Below are positions 35,323-44,808 of a stretch of 64,000 bases of DNA, in pieces. This DNA is from Sphingomonas beigongshangi. Lineage in GTDB: Bacteria; Pseudomonadota; Alphaproteobacteria; Sphingomonadales; Sphingomonadaceae. Location: positions 186,001 to 250,000 of the forward strand of contig NZ_JADHDT010000003.1 of assembly GCF_016820445.1 (NCBI RefSeq), written 5' to 3'. A model generated the notes under the pieces. It had not been told where the DNA came from. It saw only the letters and a program-made list of their open reading frames with translations, and made no database searches. Position numbers and translations under genes: made by a program. Every line of letters starts with the position of its first letter. The first letter of the stretch is position 1.

Positions 35323-36153
35323 CTACCGGTTCAGCCAATCGGTCGTGATCGCGCCGTTATGGCCCTCTGGTGCCAGCACGGCGCGCAGGGCCTCCAGCAA
35401 CGGAGGCAGCGTCTGGACGAAGGCATAGGGCGGATTGATGATGAACAGGCCGGCGCCGTTATAGATGCCGGGCTGATCCTGGTCGTACAGCCAATGCTCC
35501 ACCGTGAGGAACTTGGGGATGGCGAGCCTGCGCATCTGCTCCTTCCACCGCCCATGCGTCATGCGCTCCTTCAACGGATACCAGATCACGGTCACGCCAT
35601 GGCCCCACTTACGGTGTGCGGCGCCAAGGGTGGCGGTGATCCGTTCGCGCTCATCCGTCTGCTCGTACGGCGGGTCGACGACGACGACGCCCCGCGCGGT
35701 ACGGGGCGGGACCATCGCCAGCCAGAACTCGTAGGCGTCGCGCTGGTGCACGGCAGCGGACGTACCGCGCATCGCCCCGCGCAGCGTGTAGGCGTCTTCC
35801 GGATGCTTTTCGTTGAGGATCAGGGAGTCCTGCGGGCGCAGACACTGCGCGAGAATGCGCGGTGATCCGGGGTAGAGCCTCGGCTCGTCGCCGACGTTGA
35901 CCGCCCGGACGGCGGCACGATAGTCATCCAGAAGCGGGTTGCGATCGGCCGCTGCCCGCAGCACGCCTTGCACGGATTCGCCCGTGCGTTGGGCCTCATC
36001 ACCCTGGAGATCGTACAGGCCGCAACCGGCATGGGTGTCGATCAGCGTCAACCCGCCCTGCTTTTGCTGCAACGCGCGGACGAGCTCGATCAACAGGCAA
36101 TGCTTGACGACATCGGCACTGTTGCCCGCATGAAAGGAATGGCGATAATTCAC
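35323..36153 (-). CDS. rlmJ: 23S rRNA (adenine-N6)-methyltransferase RlmJ
   Basis: Methylates A2030 of 23S rRNA (E. coli numbering) using S-adenosylmethionine; 276 aa. The N terminus MNYRHSFHAGNSADVVKHCL is diagnostic. The SAM-binding region LTLIDTHAGCGLYDL and the catalytic VVVVDPPYEQTDE (DPPY) are present. NGAGLFIINPPYAFVQTL is the conserved C-terminal block. The GTG start at 36153 is preceded by GGAGCTGAC. Confidence 0.96.
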   Translation of the reverse strand: MNYRHSFHAGNSADVVKHCLLIELVRALQQKQGGLTLIDTHAGCGLYDLQGDEAQRTGESVQGVLRAAADRNPLLDDYRAAVRAVNVGDEPRLYPGSPRILAQCLRPQDSLILNEKHPEDAYTLRGAMRGTSAAVHQRDAYEFWLAMVPPRTARGVVVVDPPYEQTDERERITATLGAAHRKWGHGVTVIWYPLKERMTHGRWKEQMRRLAIPKFLTVEHWLYDQDQPGIYNGAGLFIINPPYAFVQTLPPLLEALRAVLAPEGHNGAITTDWLNR

Positions 36154-36373
36154 GTCAGCTCCAGGTTCCGAAAAACGAAATCAGCCGCATCGCGCCCGTC
36201 CCGATAACGCCCGCTGCGAGACGCCTTTACGCGACGCGGCATGGCCAGCCATGCGCTGGCAGCGTCACCGAGATTCGATCTGCCCCGGGTCACGTGCAGG
36301 CGGAATACCGATCCTGGGCCGATCGGGCCGGACTCCACCGTCGCGCGCGGCGCGATCCGCCGATCCTGCCGGG

Positions 36374-36694
36374 TCAATTGCCGTCCGCATCGACCATGAA
36401 GACCACCGGCTTGCCCCGCGACATGGGCTCCCAACCCGCCGCCAGGGCGGCCCGCACGCAGCGCGAAATCGTGGCGTCATCCAGCTGCAGGCGACCGCGC
36501 GGCAAACCCTTCAATAGCCGCTTGGGAGGCGGAAACTGCACCCATGCCTCGCGTTGCGCGTCGCGCTCGAGAAGGGCGATCGTCATCCCCTTCCATCCCT
36601 CGTCGTCCGACTGATGCGGCTCGCGCTGGAGGTGCCAATCATAGGTGGCGCCATCGACAAGGACGGCGCCGCCGTTGCTTTGCGTTTTCGACAT
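36374..36694 (-). CDS. Conserved-looking hypothetical protein, 106 aa
   Basis: Small soluble protein that I do not recognise. It reads as a compact domain: VDGATYDWHLQREPHQSDDE, WKGMTIALLERDAQREAWVQ and RLQLDDATISRCVRAALAAG, followed by GKPVVFMVDADGN at the end. The balanced composition and the aromatic-rich opening favour a real gene over a chance frame. It lies between rlmJ and a divergent aminotransferase, with its own ATG at 36694. The 220-base spacer downstream (36154-36373) holds nothing I can identify. Confidence 0.65.
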   Translation of the reverse strand: MSKTQSNGGAVLVDGATYDWHLQREPHQSDDEGWKGMTIALLERDAQREAWVQFPPPKRLLKGLPRGRLQLDDATISRCVRAALAAGWEPMSRGKPVVFMVDADGN

Positions 36695-36926
36695 GGCGGC
36701 GCCCTTAGCACGCCGGCCGCGTCAGAACACAGGTCTGTGCCGGAACGGCTGACGGACGCGCGATGTGGATCGATAGCGCATCTTCGCCGGCGCCTCGACC
36801 CGCCGCCGCCAGTGCGGCATGCTGGGCGCGAGTGCGCACGGCCCTGCCGACCGGCCATGGCCCCTGCCGGCCCGCCTCGCCGGCATGCGCTTGCGCGGCG
36901 GCGTCGGGTGTTGGACACATCGTGAC

Positions 36927-38141
36927 ATGACCTTTCCCATCGACGCCGTCCGGGCGCGCTTTCCCGCGCTCGACCATCGTGCCTTCTTCGACGCGCCCGG
37001 AGGAACGCAGGTCTGCGCGGCGGCAATCGAGCGCATGGTCGCGCACCTTAACACCGGCACCGCCAATGCGGGTGGCGCCTTCGCGACATCGCGTGCGGTC
37101 GATCGGCTGAGCGAAGAGGCTCACCAGGCGATGGCCGATCTGCTCGGCGGTCGTGCCGAGGAGATCGCCTTCGGACCCAATATGACGTCGCTGACGTTCG
37201 CGGTATCGCGCGCGTTGGCGAGACACTGGTCGGCCGGCGACAATCTCATCGTGACCAGGCTCGATCATGACGCCAATGTCGCCCCCTGGCTGGCGGTCGC
37301 GGCGGACCGCGGCATGGACATCCGCTGGCTCGACTTCGATCCGGACAGCGGCCGGCTGCTGCTGGAGGCGTTGCCGGACCTGCTCGACGCGCGCACGCGA
37401 CTGGTGGCGATCGGGGCGGCGAGCAACGCGCTCGGAACGCTGAACGACATAGCCGCGGCCACGGCCATCGTGCGACAGCATGCGGACGCCATGGTCTATG
37501 TCGATGCGGTACAATCGGTTCCGCACGTCGCCACCGACGTGACGGCGATCGGATGCGACCTGCTCGCCTGTTCGCCGTACAAGTTCTTCGGTCCGCACCA
37601 GGGCGTGCTCTGGGGCCGCGCGACCTTGCTGGACCAGATCCAGGCGTACAAGGTTCGCCCGGCCGGCACGGATGGCGCGCATCGCTTCGAAACGGGCACG
37701 CCCTCGTTCGAAGGTCAGGCCGGCGTACTCGGCACCATCGACTATCTGGAATGGCTCGGGCGCCAGATCGATCCCCTCGCCAACAGTCGCCGCTCCCGCC
37801 TGCTCGCGGCGATGGCGGCGAGCGTCGACTATGAGCGAATGCTCGGCGAGCGGCTGCTCGCCGGCCTGGCGCGCATCCCCGGCCTGCGGCTGTATGGGCC
37901 GCCGACCATGGACGGACGCGTCCCGACCTTCGCCTTCACTGTGGCGGGACATAGCCCCGCCGCGATCGCGCGCCATCTCGCGGCACGCGACATCTTCGCC
38001 TGGGCGGGACATTTCTACGCCGTCGAGGCCATCCGCCGCCTGGGCCTCGACGATCAGGGCGGGCTCGTTCGCGTGGGGCTCTGCCACTACAGCACCGCCG
38101 ACGAGGTGGACCGGCTGGTCGAGGCGCTGGAGGAACTCTGA
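36927..38141 (+). CDS. Cysteine desulfurase-like class V aminotransferase
   Basis: PLP-dependent enzyme of 404 aa in the class V aminotransferase fold. N-terminal segment: VRARFPALDHRAFFDAPGGT. PLP contacts include THxD-like RLDHDANVAPWL and YVDAVQSVPH. The Schiff-base lysine is in CSPYKFFGPHQGVLWG. The pattern corresponds to the cysteine-desulfurase-like subfamily of unknown substrate rather than IscS or SufS, since no neighbouring iron-sulfur assembly genes exist. Start ATG 36927 gives MTFPIDAVRARFP; upstream residues are noncoding-like. Confidence 0.88.
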   Translation: MTFPIDAVRARFPALDHRAFFDAPGGTQVCAAAIERMVAHLNTGTANAGGAFATSRAVDRLSEEAHQAMADLLGGRAEEIAFGPNMTSLTFAVSRALARHWSAGDNLIVTRLDHDANVAPWLAVAADRGMDIRWLDFDPDSGRLLLEALPDLLDARTRLVAIGAASNALGTLNDIAAATAIVRQHADAMVYVDAVQSVPHVATDVTAIGCDLLACSPYKFFGPHQGVLWGRATLLDQIQAYKVRPAGTDGAHRFETGTPSFEGQAGVLGTIDYLEWLGRQIDPLANSRRSRLLAAMAASVDYERMLGERLLAGLARIPGLRLYGPPTMDGRVPTFAFTVAGHSPAAIARHLAARDIFAWAGHFYAVEAIRRLGLDDQGGLVRVGLCHYSTADEVDRLVEALEEL

Positions 38142-38235
38142 GCGTCGCGGATCGGCGTCGCCGCGAGCGGGTCACCCTGCCCCGCCATCGCTTGTCCCGG
38201 TTCCGAACGGCAGCGCCAATCCCCCGGGCCGGCAC

Positions 38236-38281
38236 GGCCGGGTGGGCGTGACGGCCGGTACCGCTCCCACGTAAGTGGATC
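38236..38281. repeat. Dispersed 46-base palindromic repeat, copy 1
   Basis: This 46-base element matches 44884-44929 at 38 of 46 positions by direct alignment. Both copies carry a GTGGG...CCCAC inverted repeat around a conserved core GTGACGGCC. It is intergenic, about 95 bases after the aminotransferase stop. Confidence 0.65.
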
Positions 38282-38357
38282 AGACTCTAGCCAACGGGCG
38301 CGAACCGCCGCATGAAAGCGTCCCCGGCAGTCAGCTTTCGGAACGGAGCGAGGCGTT

Positions 38358-39248
38358 ATGTGGTTGAGATTGCTCGCTGCGGCGCTTCTGGCGGCGGCCA
38401 CGCCCGCCGTCCTTCGTGCCGACGATCCCGCCCCCGCGAAGCCGCCGGTCCTCAAGGCTATACCGCTTTGGCCGAACGGCGCGCCTGGCTCCAAAGCCAG
38501 ACGTAGCGAGCCGGAGATCGCGCGGGATTATTGGGTGCGCAACATCCACGATCCCTCGCTGATCGCGTTTCCGGCCGATCCCGCACACCGGAGCGGCGCC
38601 GCTATCATCATCTTTCCGGGCGGCGGTCACCGCCTGCTCGTCTGGACCAACGAAGGGACGAAGGTCGCGACGGCGCTCAACCGCATGGGTGTCACCGCCT
38701 TCGTGGTGAAGTATCGGCTCGCGAACGAACCGGGTTCCACCTATACGGTCGCCGGCGACGCGGCGGACGATGCGCGTCGCGCGGTGCGGTGGGTTCGTGC
38801 GCATGCGGCGGACTATGGCATCGATCCGACCCGTGTGGGCATAATGGGATTTTCCGCCGGCGGCGAGCTGGTCTCTCTCATCGCGGACAATCCGGAACCC
38901 GCGGGAAGGCCGGTGACCGACGCCACGGACCGGTTGAGCGCGCGACCCGACTTCCAGATCCTCGTGTTCCCAGGGCCGGTCGGCCTGCCGGCCAGCGACG
39001 CCTCGCACGCACCGCCCGCCTTCATCACGGCCGGATCGCTGGACCAATGTTGTGCCGCACCCTCCGTCGCCCTGTATCAGCAGCTGCGTGAGGCGCACGT
39101 GTCCGCCGAACTGCACATGTATGCCGGCGCGGACCATGCCTTCAACCTGGACGAGTCCAACCGCATTTCGATCCTCCATTGGCCGGATCGCCTGGCGGAC
39201 TGGCTTGCCGACGAAGGGTGGCTCGATGGGAGCGCGCGCAGGCGATAG
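38358..39248 (+). CDS. Secreted alpha/beta hydrolase (esterase-like)
   Basis: Exported hydrolase of 296 aa. The signal peptide is MWLRLLAAALLAAATPAVLRA. The oxyanion region IIIFPGGGHRLLVWTNEG replaces the HGGG of related esterases. The nucleophile elbow is GIMGFSAGGEL. The acidic residue probably lies near FITAGSLDQCC, and the histidine is in AGADHAFNL. This arrangement resembles acetyl-xylan-esterase-like and BD-FAE-type enzymes that deacylate plant polysaccharides. The fit with the glycosidases elsewhere in the window is suggestive only. Confidence 0.85.
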   Translation: MWLRLLAAALLAAATPAVLRADDPAPAKPPVLKAIPLWPNGAPGSKARRSEPEIARDYWVRNIHDPSLIAFPADPAHRSGAAIIIFPGGGHRLLVWTNEGTKVATALNRMGVTAFVVKYRLANEPGSTYTVAGDAADDARRAVRWVRAHAADYGIDPTRVGIMGFSAGGELVSLIADNPEPAGRPVTDATDRLSARPDFQILVFPGPVGLPASDASHAPPAFITAGSLDQCCAAPSVALYQQLREAHVSAELHMYAGADHAFNLDESNRISILHWPDRLADWLADEGWLDGSARRR

Positions 39249-39367
39249 ACCGGCGCCCCGGCGGGGCCTGCCCCTGCGGGAGTCGGACCGGAGAAACACA
39301 GGATCGCGATGAGATGCGCGCGGACCGGCGGCGCTGATGCGGCGGAACGACAGGCGCCCCGACACCG

Positions 39368-39463
39368 ATGAAACGCATGACCAGCCGTGCTGGCGAAGGA
39401 CCCGAACGCGCCTCCGGAATGTTTGCAAGCCGTAAGCTGCCGACAGACGGGAGAAGACGTTGA
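39368..39463 (+). CDS. Possible 31-aa leader ORF before LOV kinase
   Basis: A short frame runs from ATG 39368 to TGA 39461-39463. Its stop overlaps the TTG start of the LOV histidine kinase, the geometry of translational coupling. The peptide is basic (MKRMTSRAGEGPERASGMFA, ending RR). No strong ribosome site is visible before it. It could be a chance frame; the exact stop-start overlap is the only argument for function. Confidence 0.3.
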   Translation: MKRMTSRAGEGPERASGMFASRKLPTDGRRR

Positions 39464-41163
39464 CCGGCCAAGACATGGAAAAGCTTGCCGACGCCGGGGG
39501 CCAAAGCACCGGCACGCCGGCCGAGGGCAGCATGGATGTCGGGGCGCGGGAGCCGATCGAGACCTCCGGCATACATCACTGGCAGGAAGCGACGATCACC
39601 GAACCGGGTCTCGATGCGCGCGGCAACGTCTTCTTCGCCGCAATCGAGATGACGCGGATGCCGATGGTCATCACCGACCCGCATCAGGACGACAACCCCA
39701 TCGTCTTCGCCAACAACGCCTTCCTCGATCTGACGCTGTACGAAAAGGAAGAAGTGGTCGGCCGCAACTGTCGCTTTCTGCAGGGCGCGCAGACCGACCG
39801 GGGCGAGGTGGCCAAGCTGCGGGAGGCCATCGAGGCCGAGGATTCGATCGCGCTCGAACTGCTCAACTACAAGCGGGACGGCACGCCTTTCTGGAACGCG
39901 GTATTCATCGGTCCCATCCACGACGCGTCGGGCAAGCTCCTTTACTTCTTCGCCAGCCAAATCGACGTGACCCGCCGCCGCGAGAGCGAGAAGACGCTGC
40001 TCCAGACGCAGAAGATGGAAGCCGTGGGTCAGTTGACCGCCGGGCTGGCGCATGATTTCAACAATCTGCTCCAGGTCGTGAACGGCAACCTCGAACTGGC
40101 CGCGGCGCGCGTTGAGGACGATCGGATCAGCCGCTATATCCAAAGCGCCCGCACGGCGGCCGAAAAGGGCGCCAAGCTGACGGGCCAGCTGCTCGCCTTC
40201 GCCCGCAAGTCGCGTCTCGATCCGCGACCGGTCGACGTGAATGCCACCATCCATGGCTTCTGCGACGTCCTCGAAAGTTCGCTCGGCAAGCAGACGGAGC
40301 TGCAGCTGACCCTGAGGCGTGGCCTGCCCCGGGCTGTATTGGATCCCGAGCAGTTCGAAATGGCGGTCCTGAACATCGCGATCAACGCGCGCGATGCAAT
40401 GCCGAACGGCGGTCTGATCGAGATCGTGACCAGCAAGCTGCTGCTCGACGGGGACGCATCGTCACGCGAACTCTCGCCGGGGGAATATGTCGTCGTGGAG
40501 GTCCGCGACCAGGGCCAGGGCATGCCGCCCCATGTCGCGGAACGCGCCACCGAACCTTTCTTCACCACGAAGGGCCAGGGCAAGGGTACAGGCCTCGGCC
40601 TGGCCATGACGTCCGGTTTCGTCCAGCAGTCGCGGGGCCGGCTGGAGATCGACAGCAAGGCCGGCCAGGGCACGACGGTCCGCCTGCTGTTTCCCTCGGC
40701 GACCGATGGAGCCCCCGACAAGCCCGTCGCCTCCCTCCCGCCGGTCTCCGCTCAGGCGGACGGCGATCGAGCTGGTGCGCATATCCTCGTCGTGGAAGAC
40801 AGCACCGAAGTGCTCGCGCTGGCGCGGGAGATATTGGAGGGGGTCGGCTATCGCGTATCGACCGCCGAGACCGGAAAGGCGGCGCTCGAACTCTTCGAAT
40901 CGCTGCCGTCGGGGGCGCTGGACCTTCTGTTCACCGATCTGATCATGCCGGGCGGTATCAATGGCATCGTCCTTGCCGGAGAGATCGCCCGACGTGCGCC
41001 CGATCTGCCCGTCCTGATGACGACAGGCTATAACGAGGAACTGGTGGCCGAAGGCCCGATGCGCGCCGGTCTGGATGTCCTCGGCAAGCCCTATCGGCGA
41101 AGCGACCTGCTCGATCGCGTCAGGCAGGCGCTCAATCGCGGCATCCTCGCCCGCGACGACTGA
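39460..41163 (+). CDS. LOV-domain hybrid sensor histidine kinase (blue light)
   Basis: Predicted blue-light receptor kinase of 567 aa. The LOV domain (about 55-172) contains GRNCRFLQG, whose cysteine 104 would form the flavin adduct. It also has the flavin-contact residues NNAFLDLTLYEKEEVVG and NYKRDGTPFWNAVFIGPIHD. The kinase part has LTAGLAHDFNNLL (histidine 198), then N box NIAINARDAMPNGG and GKGTGLGLAM. A receiver domain (440-563) follows, with VVEDSTE, phospho-acceptor D493 in LLFTDLIMPGG, and GKPYRRSDLL. The TTG start is preceded by GGGAGAAG. ATG 39475 is an alternative. It lies 68 bases before uvsE. Confidence 0.95.
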   Translation: MTGQDMEKLADAGGQSTGTPAEGSMDVGAREPIETSGIHHWQEATITEPGLDARGNVFFAAIEMTRMPMVITDPHQDDNPIVFANNAFLDLTLYEKEEVVGRNCRFLQGAQTDRGEVAKLREAIEAEDSIALELLNYKRDGTPFWNAVFIGPIHDASGKLLYFFASQIDVTRRRESEKTLLQTQKMEAVGQLTAGLAHDFNNLLQVVNGNLELAAARVEDDRISRYIQSARTAAEKGAKLTGQLLAFARKSRLDPRPVDVNATIHGFCDVLESSLGKQTELQLTLRRGLPRAVLDPEQFEMAVLNIAINARDAMPNGGLIEIVTSKLLLDGDASSRELSPGEYVVVEVRDQGQGMPPHVAERATEPFFTTKGQGKGTGLGLAMTSGFVQQSRGRLEIDSKAGQGTTVRLLFPSATDGAPDKPVASLPPVSAQADGDRAGAHILVVEDSTEVLALAREILEGVGYRVSTAETGKAALELFESLPSGALDLLFTDLIMPGGINGIVLAGEIARRAPDLPVLMTTGYNEELVAEGPMRAGLDVLGKPYRRSDLLDRVRQALNRGILARDD

Positions 41164-41231
41164 CAGGTGTCTTCGCGCACCGATCATGGCCTCATCACGG
41201 GCCTGCCCCGCCCACGGTACAGGGTACACGC

Positions 41232-42395
41232 ATGACCAGCACGAACCGTCCCTTGCGTCTCGGCTTTCCCGTCAAGGTAATGGGAAGACCGGACCTGAAA
41301 AGCCAGGACAGCCGGCGGTGGCAGAAGAACCCGCACCTGAAATGCTCGCTCGAACTTCTCGATAGCGTGCTCGACTACCTCAAGTCCGAGAAGCTCGACA
41401 TGTACCGGATGTCGTCCGACATCGCGCCCTACGCCACGCATCCGGACATGCCGCAGTTCCATTCGATGGTGGCGGACAGCGACGCCGAACTTCGCGCCTT
41501 CGGAGCAAAGGCGAGGCAGTACGACATCCGCCTATCGTTTCATCCGTCGCAATATGTGCTGCTCAATGCGCCCAATCCGGCGCTGACAAAGAAGAGCATC
41601 TGGGACCTGTCGAGCCAGGCCGAGATGCTGGACCGCATGGGCCTGGACGACGAAGCCGTGGTCGTCACGCACGTCGGCGGTGTCTACGACGATCACGCGG
41701 CAAGCCGCGCGCGCTGGATCGAAGGTTGGGAACAATGCCCCGAGCACGTCAAGCGGCGACTCGTCCTCGAAAACGACGACACGCGTTTCTCGGCGGCCGA
41801 CGTGCTGTGGATTCACGAGCGCACCGGCGTCCGGCTCATCTTCGACTATCAGCATATGTGGTGCCTCAACCCCGAGCGGCTCGACATGCGCGAAACGCTG
41901 GAGCGCTTCCTGGCGACTTGGCCCGACGGCGTACGTCCCAAGATCCATTTCTCGTCGCCACGCACCGAATTACGAGAGATCAAACAGAAGATCACGCCGA
42001 AGGCTCGCGCCGCGGCGAAATCCGGAACCGCCAAGACCCGAAAGGGCGAGCTGCTGAAGGCGCCGGTGAAGGCCGCCGCACGTGTGAAGACGGTGCTGCG
42101 ACCGCCGATCTGGACGGGCCATGCCGACTTTACCAATCCTTTCGAGTTCGCCACCTTCATGCGCATGGCGGAGGGACTGGTTTTCGACGTGATGATGGAG
42201 GGCAAGTCCAAGGATCTCAGCCTGCTGCGCCTGCGCCCGGATCTGCTGCGTTTCGCCCCCGATGTAGCGGCACGGTTCGGGATCACGGACGAGGATGCCG
42301 CTGCCTTCGCCGCCGACGAGGCCAGGCTGGACCATGGCGTCGATGCCGAGGCGGAAGCGGACGTCGACGAAGGTGCGCTTGCCGGAACAGCATAG
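41232..42395 (+). CDS. uvsE: UV damage endonuclease UvsE
   Basis: Metal-dependent endonuclease that nicks DNA 5' to UV photoproducts, starting alternative excision repair. The 387-aa protein has the UVDE TIM-barrel blocks: LRLGFPVKVMGRP, MYRMSSDIAPYATHPDMPQF, IRLSFHPSQYVLLNAPNPAL, VVTHVGGVYDDHAASRARWI, RRLVLENDDTRFSAADVLWI, LIFDYQHMWCLNP and KIHFSSPRTE. A basic insert with KAPVKAAARVKTV precedes the last strand. The acidic tail is rich in Asp, Glu and Ala. It follows the blue-light kinase gene in the same direction, suggesting light-coordinated expression. Confidence 0.95.
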   Translation: MTSTNRPLRLGFPVKVMGRPDLKSQDSRRWQKNPHLKCSLELLDSVLDYLKSEKLDMYRMSSDIAPYATHPDMPQFHSMVADSDAELRAFGAKARQYDIRLSFHPSQYVLLNAPNPALTKKSIWDLSSQAEMLDRMGLDDEAVVVTHVGGVYDDHAASRARWIEGWEQCPEHVKRRLVLENDDTRFSAADVLWIHERTGVRLIFDYQHMWCLNPERLDMRETLERFLATWPDGVRPKIHFSSPRTELREIKQKITPKARAAAKSGTAKTRKGELLKAPVKAAARVKTVLRPPIWTGHADFTNPFEFATFMRMAEGLVFDVMMEGKSKDLSLLRLRPDLLRFAPDVAARFGITDEDAAAFAADEARLDHGVDAEAEADVDEGALAGTA

Positions 42396-42602
42396 CACCG
42401 CCGGTCGATGCCTGACGATCGCGGCCATATCTCACGGTGCGGCGGCGCGAGGACTGGCGCCCCCGGACGATGCGCCCCCGCAGAACGAACGCTTTCCACA
42501 ACAGGGCCCAAAGCCTCCGCGCCTGCCGGCAGACGAACCGGCATAAGAACGGACGACGCCAAGGCTCCGCTTGCCGAGAGTGATTGCGTTTTTAAACAGC
42601 AT

Positions 42603-42636
42603 CTTACGTCTAGCGGCCCGCGATCATTCGCGTAAG
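42603..42636. promoter_or_regulatory. Inverted repeat upstream of M13 peptidase
   Basis: CTTACG at 42603-42608 and CGTAAG at 42631-42636 form a perfect six-base inverted repeat just after an AT-rich run (TTTTTAAAC). It lies 33 bases before the peptidase ATG. It could be an operator or a leader stem; only the repeat is seen. Confidence 0.3.
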
Positions 42637-42668
42637 GTGGCCTGACCTTTGGATGGAGAGATGGCTTG

Positions 42669-44738
42669 ATGTTGAAGCAACTGACGTTCGTTGCCCTGCT
42701 CGGGGCCTCGTCGCTCAGCATGTCTGCCACCGGGCAGGTGACCCGCGCGACGGCTGCCGAGCGTCAGGATAGCACGCAGCCCGAACGCTATGGAAGCTGG
42801 GGCTTCGACACCAGCGGCATGGATCGCAGCGTCAAGCCCGGTGATGATTGGTTCCGTTTCGTCAACGGCGCCTGGGCGGCACGCACGCAGATTCCCGCCG
42901 ACCGGTCCTCCTACGGTGCATTCGCCGTGTTGCGGGACATCTCCGAACAGCGGCTGCGAAGCCTGATTTCCGGCTATGGGGCCGCCGATACGGCGCATCC
43001 CGATCGCATGAAGGCCGCGATCCTCTACGCCGATTATATGGACGCGGCGACGGCGGATCGCCTGGACGCCGCGCCGTTGGTCCAGCGTCTCGCCCCGGTC
43101 AAGGCCGCCGCATCGAAGGCCGACATCGCGGGGCTGATGGGCCGATCGCTGGGCGGATTCGGGGCGAGCTTCTTCGCGCCCGGCATCAATGACGATGCAA
43201 AGCAGCCCGATATCTACGCGCTCTACCTGCGCCAGTCCGGCCTCGGGCTGGGGGACCGTGACCTCTACCTCGACCCCAAGTTCGCGCCACAGGTCGCACG
43301 ATACCGGCAATATGTCGCGGAGATGCTGACCTTCGCCGGTTGGCCCGACCCGGCGGCGTCGGCAGATGCGGTCGTGGCGATGGAGACCCGGCTCGCGTCG
43401 GCGCACTGGACGCGGGCGCAGAGCCGCGACCGCGACAAGACCTATAATCCGATGACGCTGGCGCAGCTGACGGCACAGGCGCCGGGCTTCGCATGGCCGA
43501 CCTTCTTCAAGGCTGCGGGTATCGATTCCGCTGACCGAGTCATCGTCGCGCAGAACACCGCCTTCCCCGGTATCGCCAAGGTGTTCACCGACACGGATTT
43601 GTCGACGCTCAAGGCGTGGGAAGCATTTCGCATCGCGGACGATATGGCGCCGCTATTGTCGAAGCGCTTCGTCGACGCGCATTTCGATTTCCGCTCCAAG
43701 TTCCTGAACGGCCAGCCGCAGCAGCGCGAACGCTGGAAGCGTGCCGTCGCCTTCACCGAGAACGGCATCGGCGAGGGGATCGGCCGCGATTATGTCGCGC
43801 TCTATTTCCCGCCCGAATCCAAGGCGAAGATGGATCGGCTCGTCGGCAATCTGCGCGTGGCGCTGGCCGGCCGGATTCGCAATCTGACCTGGATGGGCAC
43901 GGCGACCAAGGCGCAGGCACTCGACAAGCTGCAGGGGTTCAACGTCAAGATCGGCTATCCCGACAAATGGCGCGATTACACCGCGCTGCAGGTCAGGCCC
44001 CACGATCTCGTCGGCAATGCCGAGGCGGCGCAGCGGTTCGAATGGGACTATCGGCGTCGCCGCATCGGCAATCCGGTCGATAAGGCGGAATGGGGCATGA
44101 CGCCGCAGACGGTCAACGCCTATTACAACTCGGTCAAGAACGAGATCGTCTTCCCGGCCGCGATCCTTCAGCCGCCCTTCTTCGATCCGAAGGCCGATGA
44201 TGCCGTGAACTACGGCGGCATCGGCGGCGTCATCGGCCACGAGATCAGCCACGGCTTCGACGACCAGGGTCGCAAGTCGGACGGACATGGCGTGCTACGC
44301 GACTGGTGGACCGCAGAGGATGCGACCAAATTCGAGGCGCAGGCCAGCCGCCTCGGTGGCCAATACGAGGCCTATAGCTTCGATGGGCTGCCCGGCATCC
44401 ACATCAACGGCCGCGCCTCGATGGGTGAGAATATCGGCGATCTGGGCGGCGTGCTGATCGCGCTCGACGCCTACCACAATTCGCTCGGCGGCAAGCCCGC
44501 GCCCGTCATCGACGGGTTCACCGGCGACCAGCGGTTCTTCCTCGGCTGGGGGCAGGTGTGGCGGACGCTGTTCCGCAACGAAGCGCTTCGCCAGCAACTT
44601 GTTAGCGATCCGCACTCGCCGGGTCAGATCCGCGCGGTCAATCCGCTGCGCAACGTCGATGCGTGGTATGCGGCCTGGAACATCGACCCCAGCCAGAAAC
44701 AGTATCTCGCACCCGAGGATCGGGTCCGGATCTGGTAA
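42669..44738 (+). CDS. M13-family metallopeptidase (neprilysin-like)
   Basis: Exported zinc peptidase of 689 aa related to PepO and neprilysin. A signal peptide (MLKQLTFVALLGASSLSMSA) precedes PGDDWFRFVNGAWAARTQIP, the usual opening. The zinc site is VIGHEISHGFDDQG (HExxH) and the third ligand is in MGENIGDLGG. The NAYYN motif that binds peptide backbone is in VNAYYNSVKNEIVFPAAILQ. The end RVRIW matches the family C-terminal signature loosely. ATG at 42669 follows GGAGAGATGGC. It acts in the periplasm or outside. Confidence 0.95.
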   Translation: MLKQLTFVALLGASSLSMSATGQVTRATAAERQDSTQPERYGSWGFDTSGMDRSVKPGDDWFRFVNGAWAARTQIPADRSSYGAFAVLRDISEQRLRSLISGYGAADTAHPDRMKAAILYADYMDAATADRLDAAPLVQRLAPVKAAASKADIAGLMGRSLGGFGASFFAPGINDDAKQPDIYALYLRQSGLGLGDRDLYLDPKFAPQVARYRQYVAEMLTFAGWPDPAASADAVVAMETRLASAHWTRAQSRDRDKTYNPMTLAQLTAQAPGFAWPTFFKAAGIDSADRVIVAQNTAFPGIAKVFTDTDLSTLKAWEAFRIADDMAPLLSKRFVDAHFDFRSKFLNGQPQQRERWKRAVAFTENGIGEGIGRDYVALYFPPESKAKMDRLVGNLRVALAGRIRNLTWMGTATKAQALDKLQGFNVKIGYPDKWRDYTALQVRPHDLVGNAEAAQRFEWDYRRRRIGNPVDKAEWGMTPQTVNAYYNSVKNEIVFPAAILQPPFFDPKADDAVNYGGIGGVIGHEISHGFDDQGRKSDGHGVLRDWWTAEDATKFEAQASRLGGQYEAYSFDGLPGIHINGRASMGENIGDLGGVLIALDAYHNSLGGKPAPVIDGFTGDQRFFLGWGQVWRTLFRNEALRQQLVSDPHSPGQIRAVNPLRNVDAWYAAWNIDPSQKQYLAPEDRVRIW

Positions 44739-44808
44739 GCTATCGCTGGCGATCACGCTCCTCGATCCCCGCGACGACGCGCGGGGTGACGGGGGTGGGC
44801 TAATGTAC

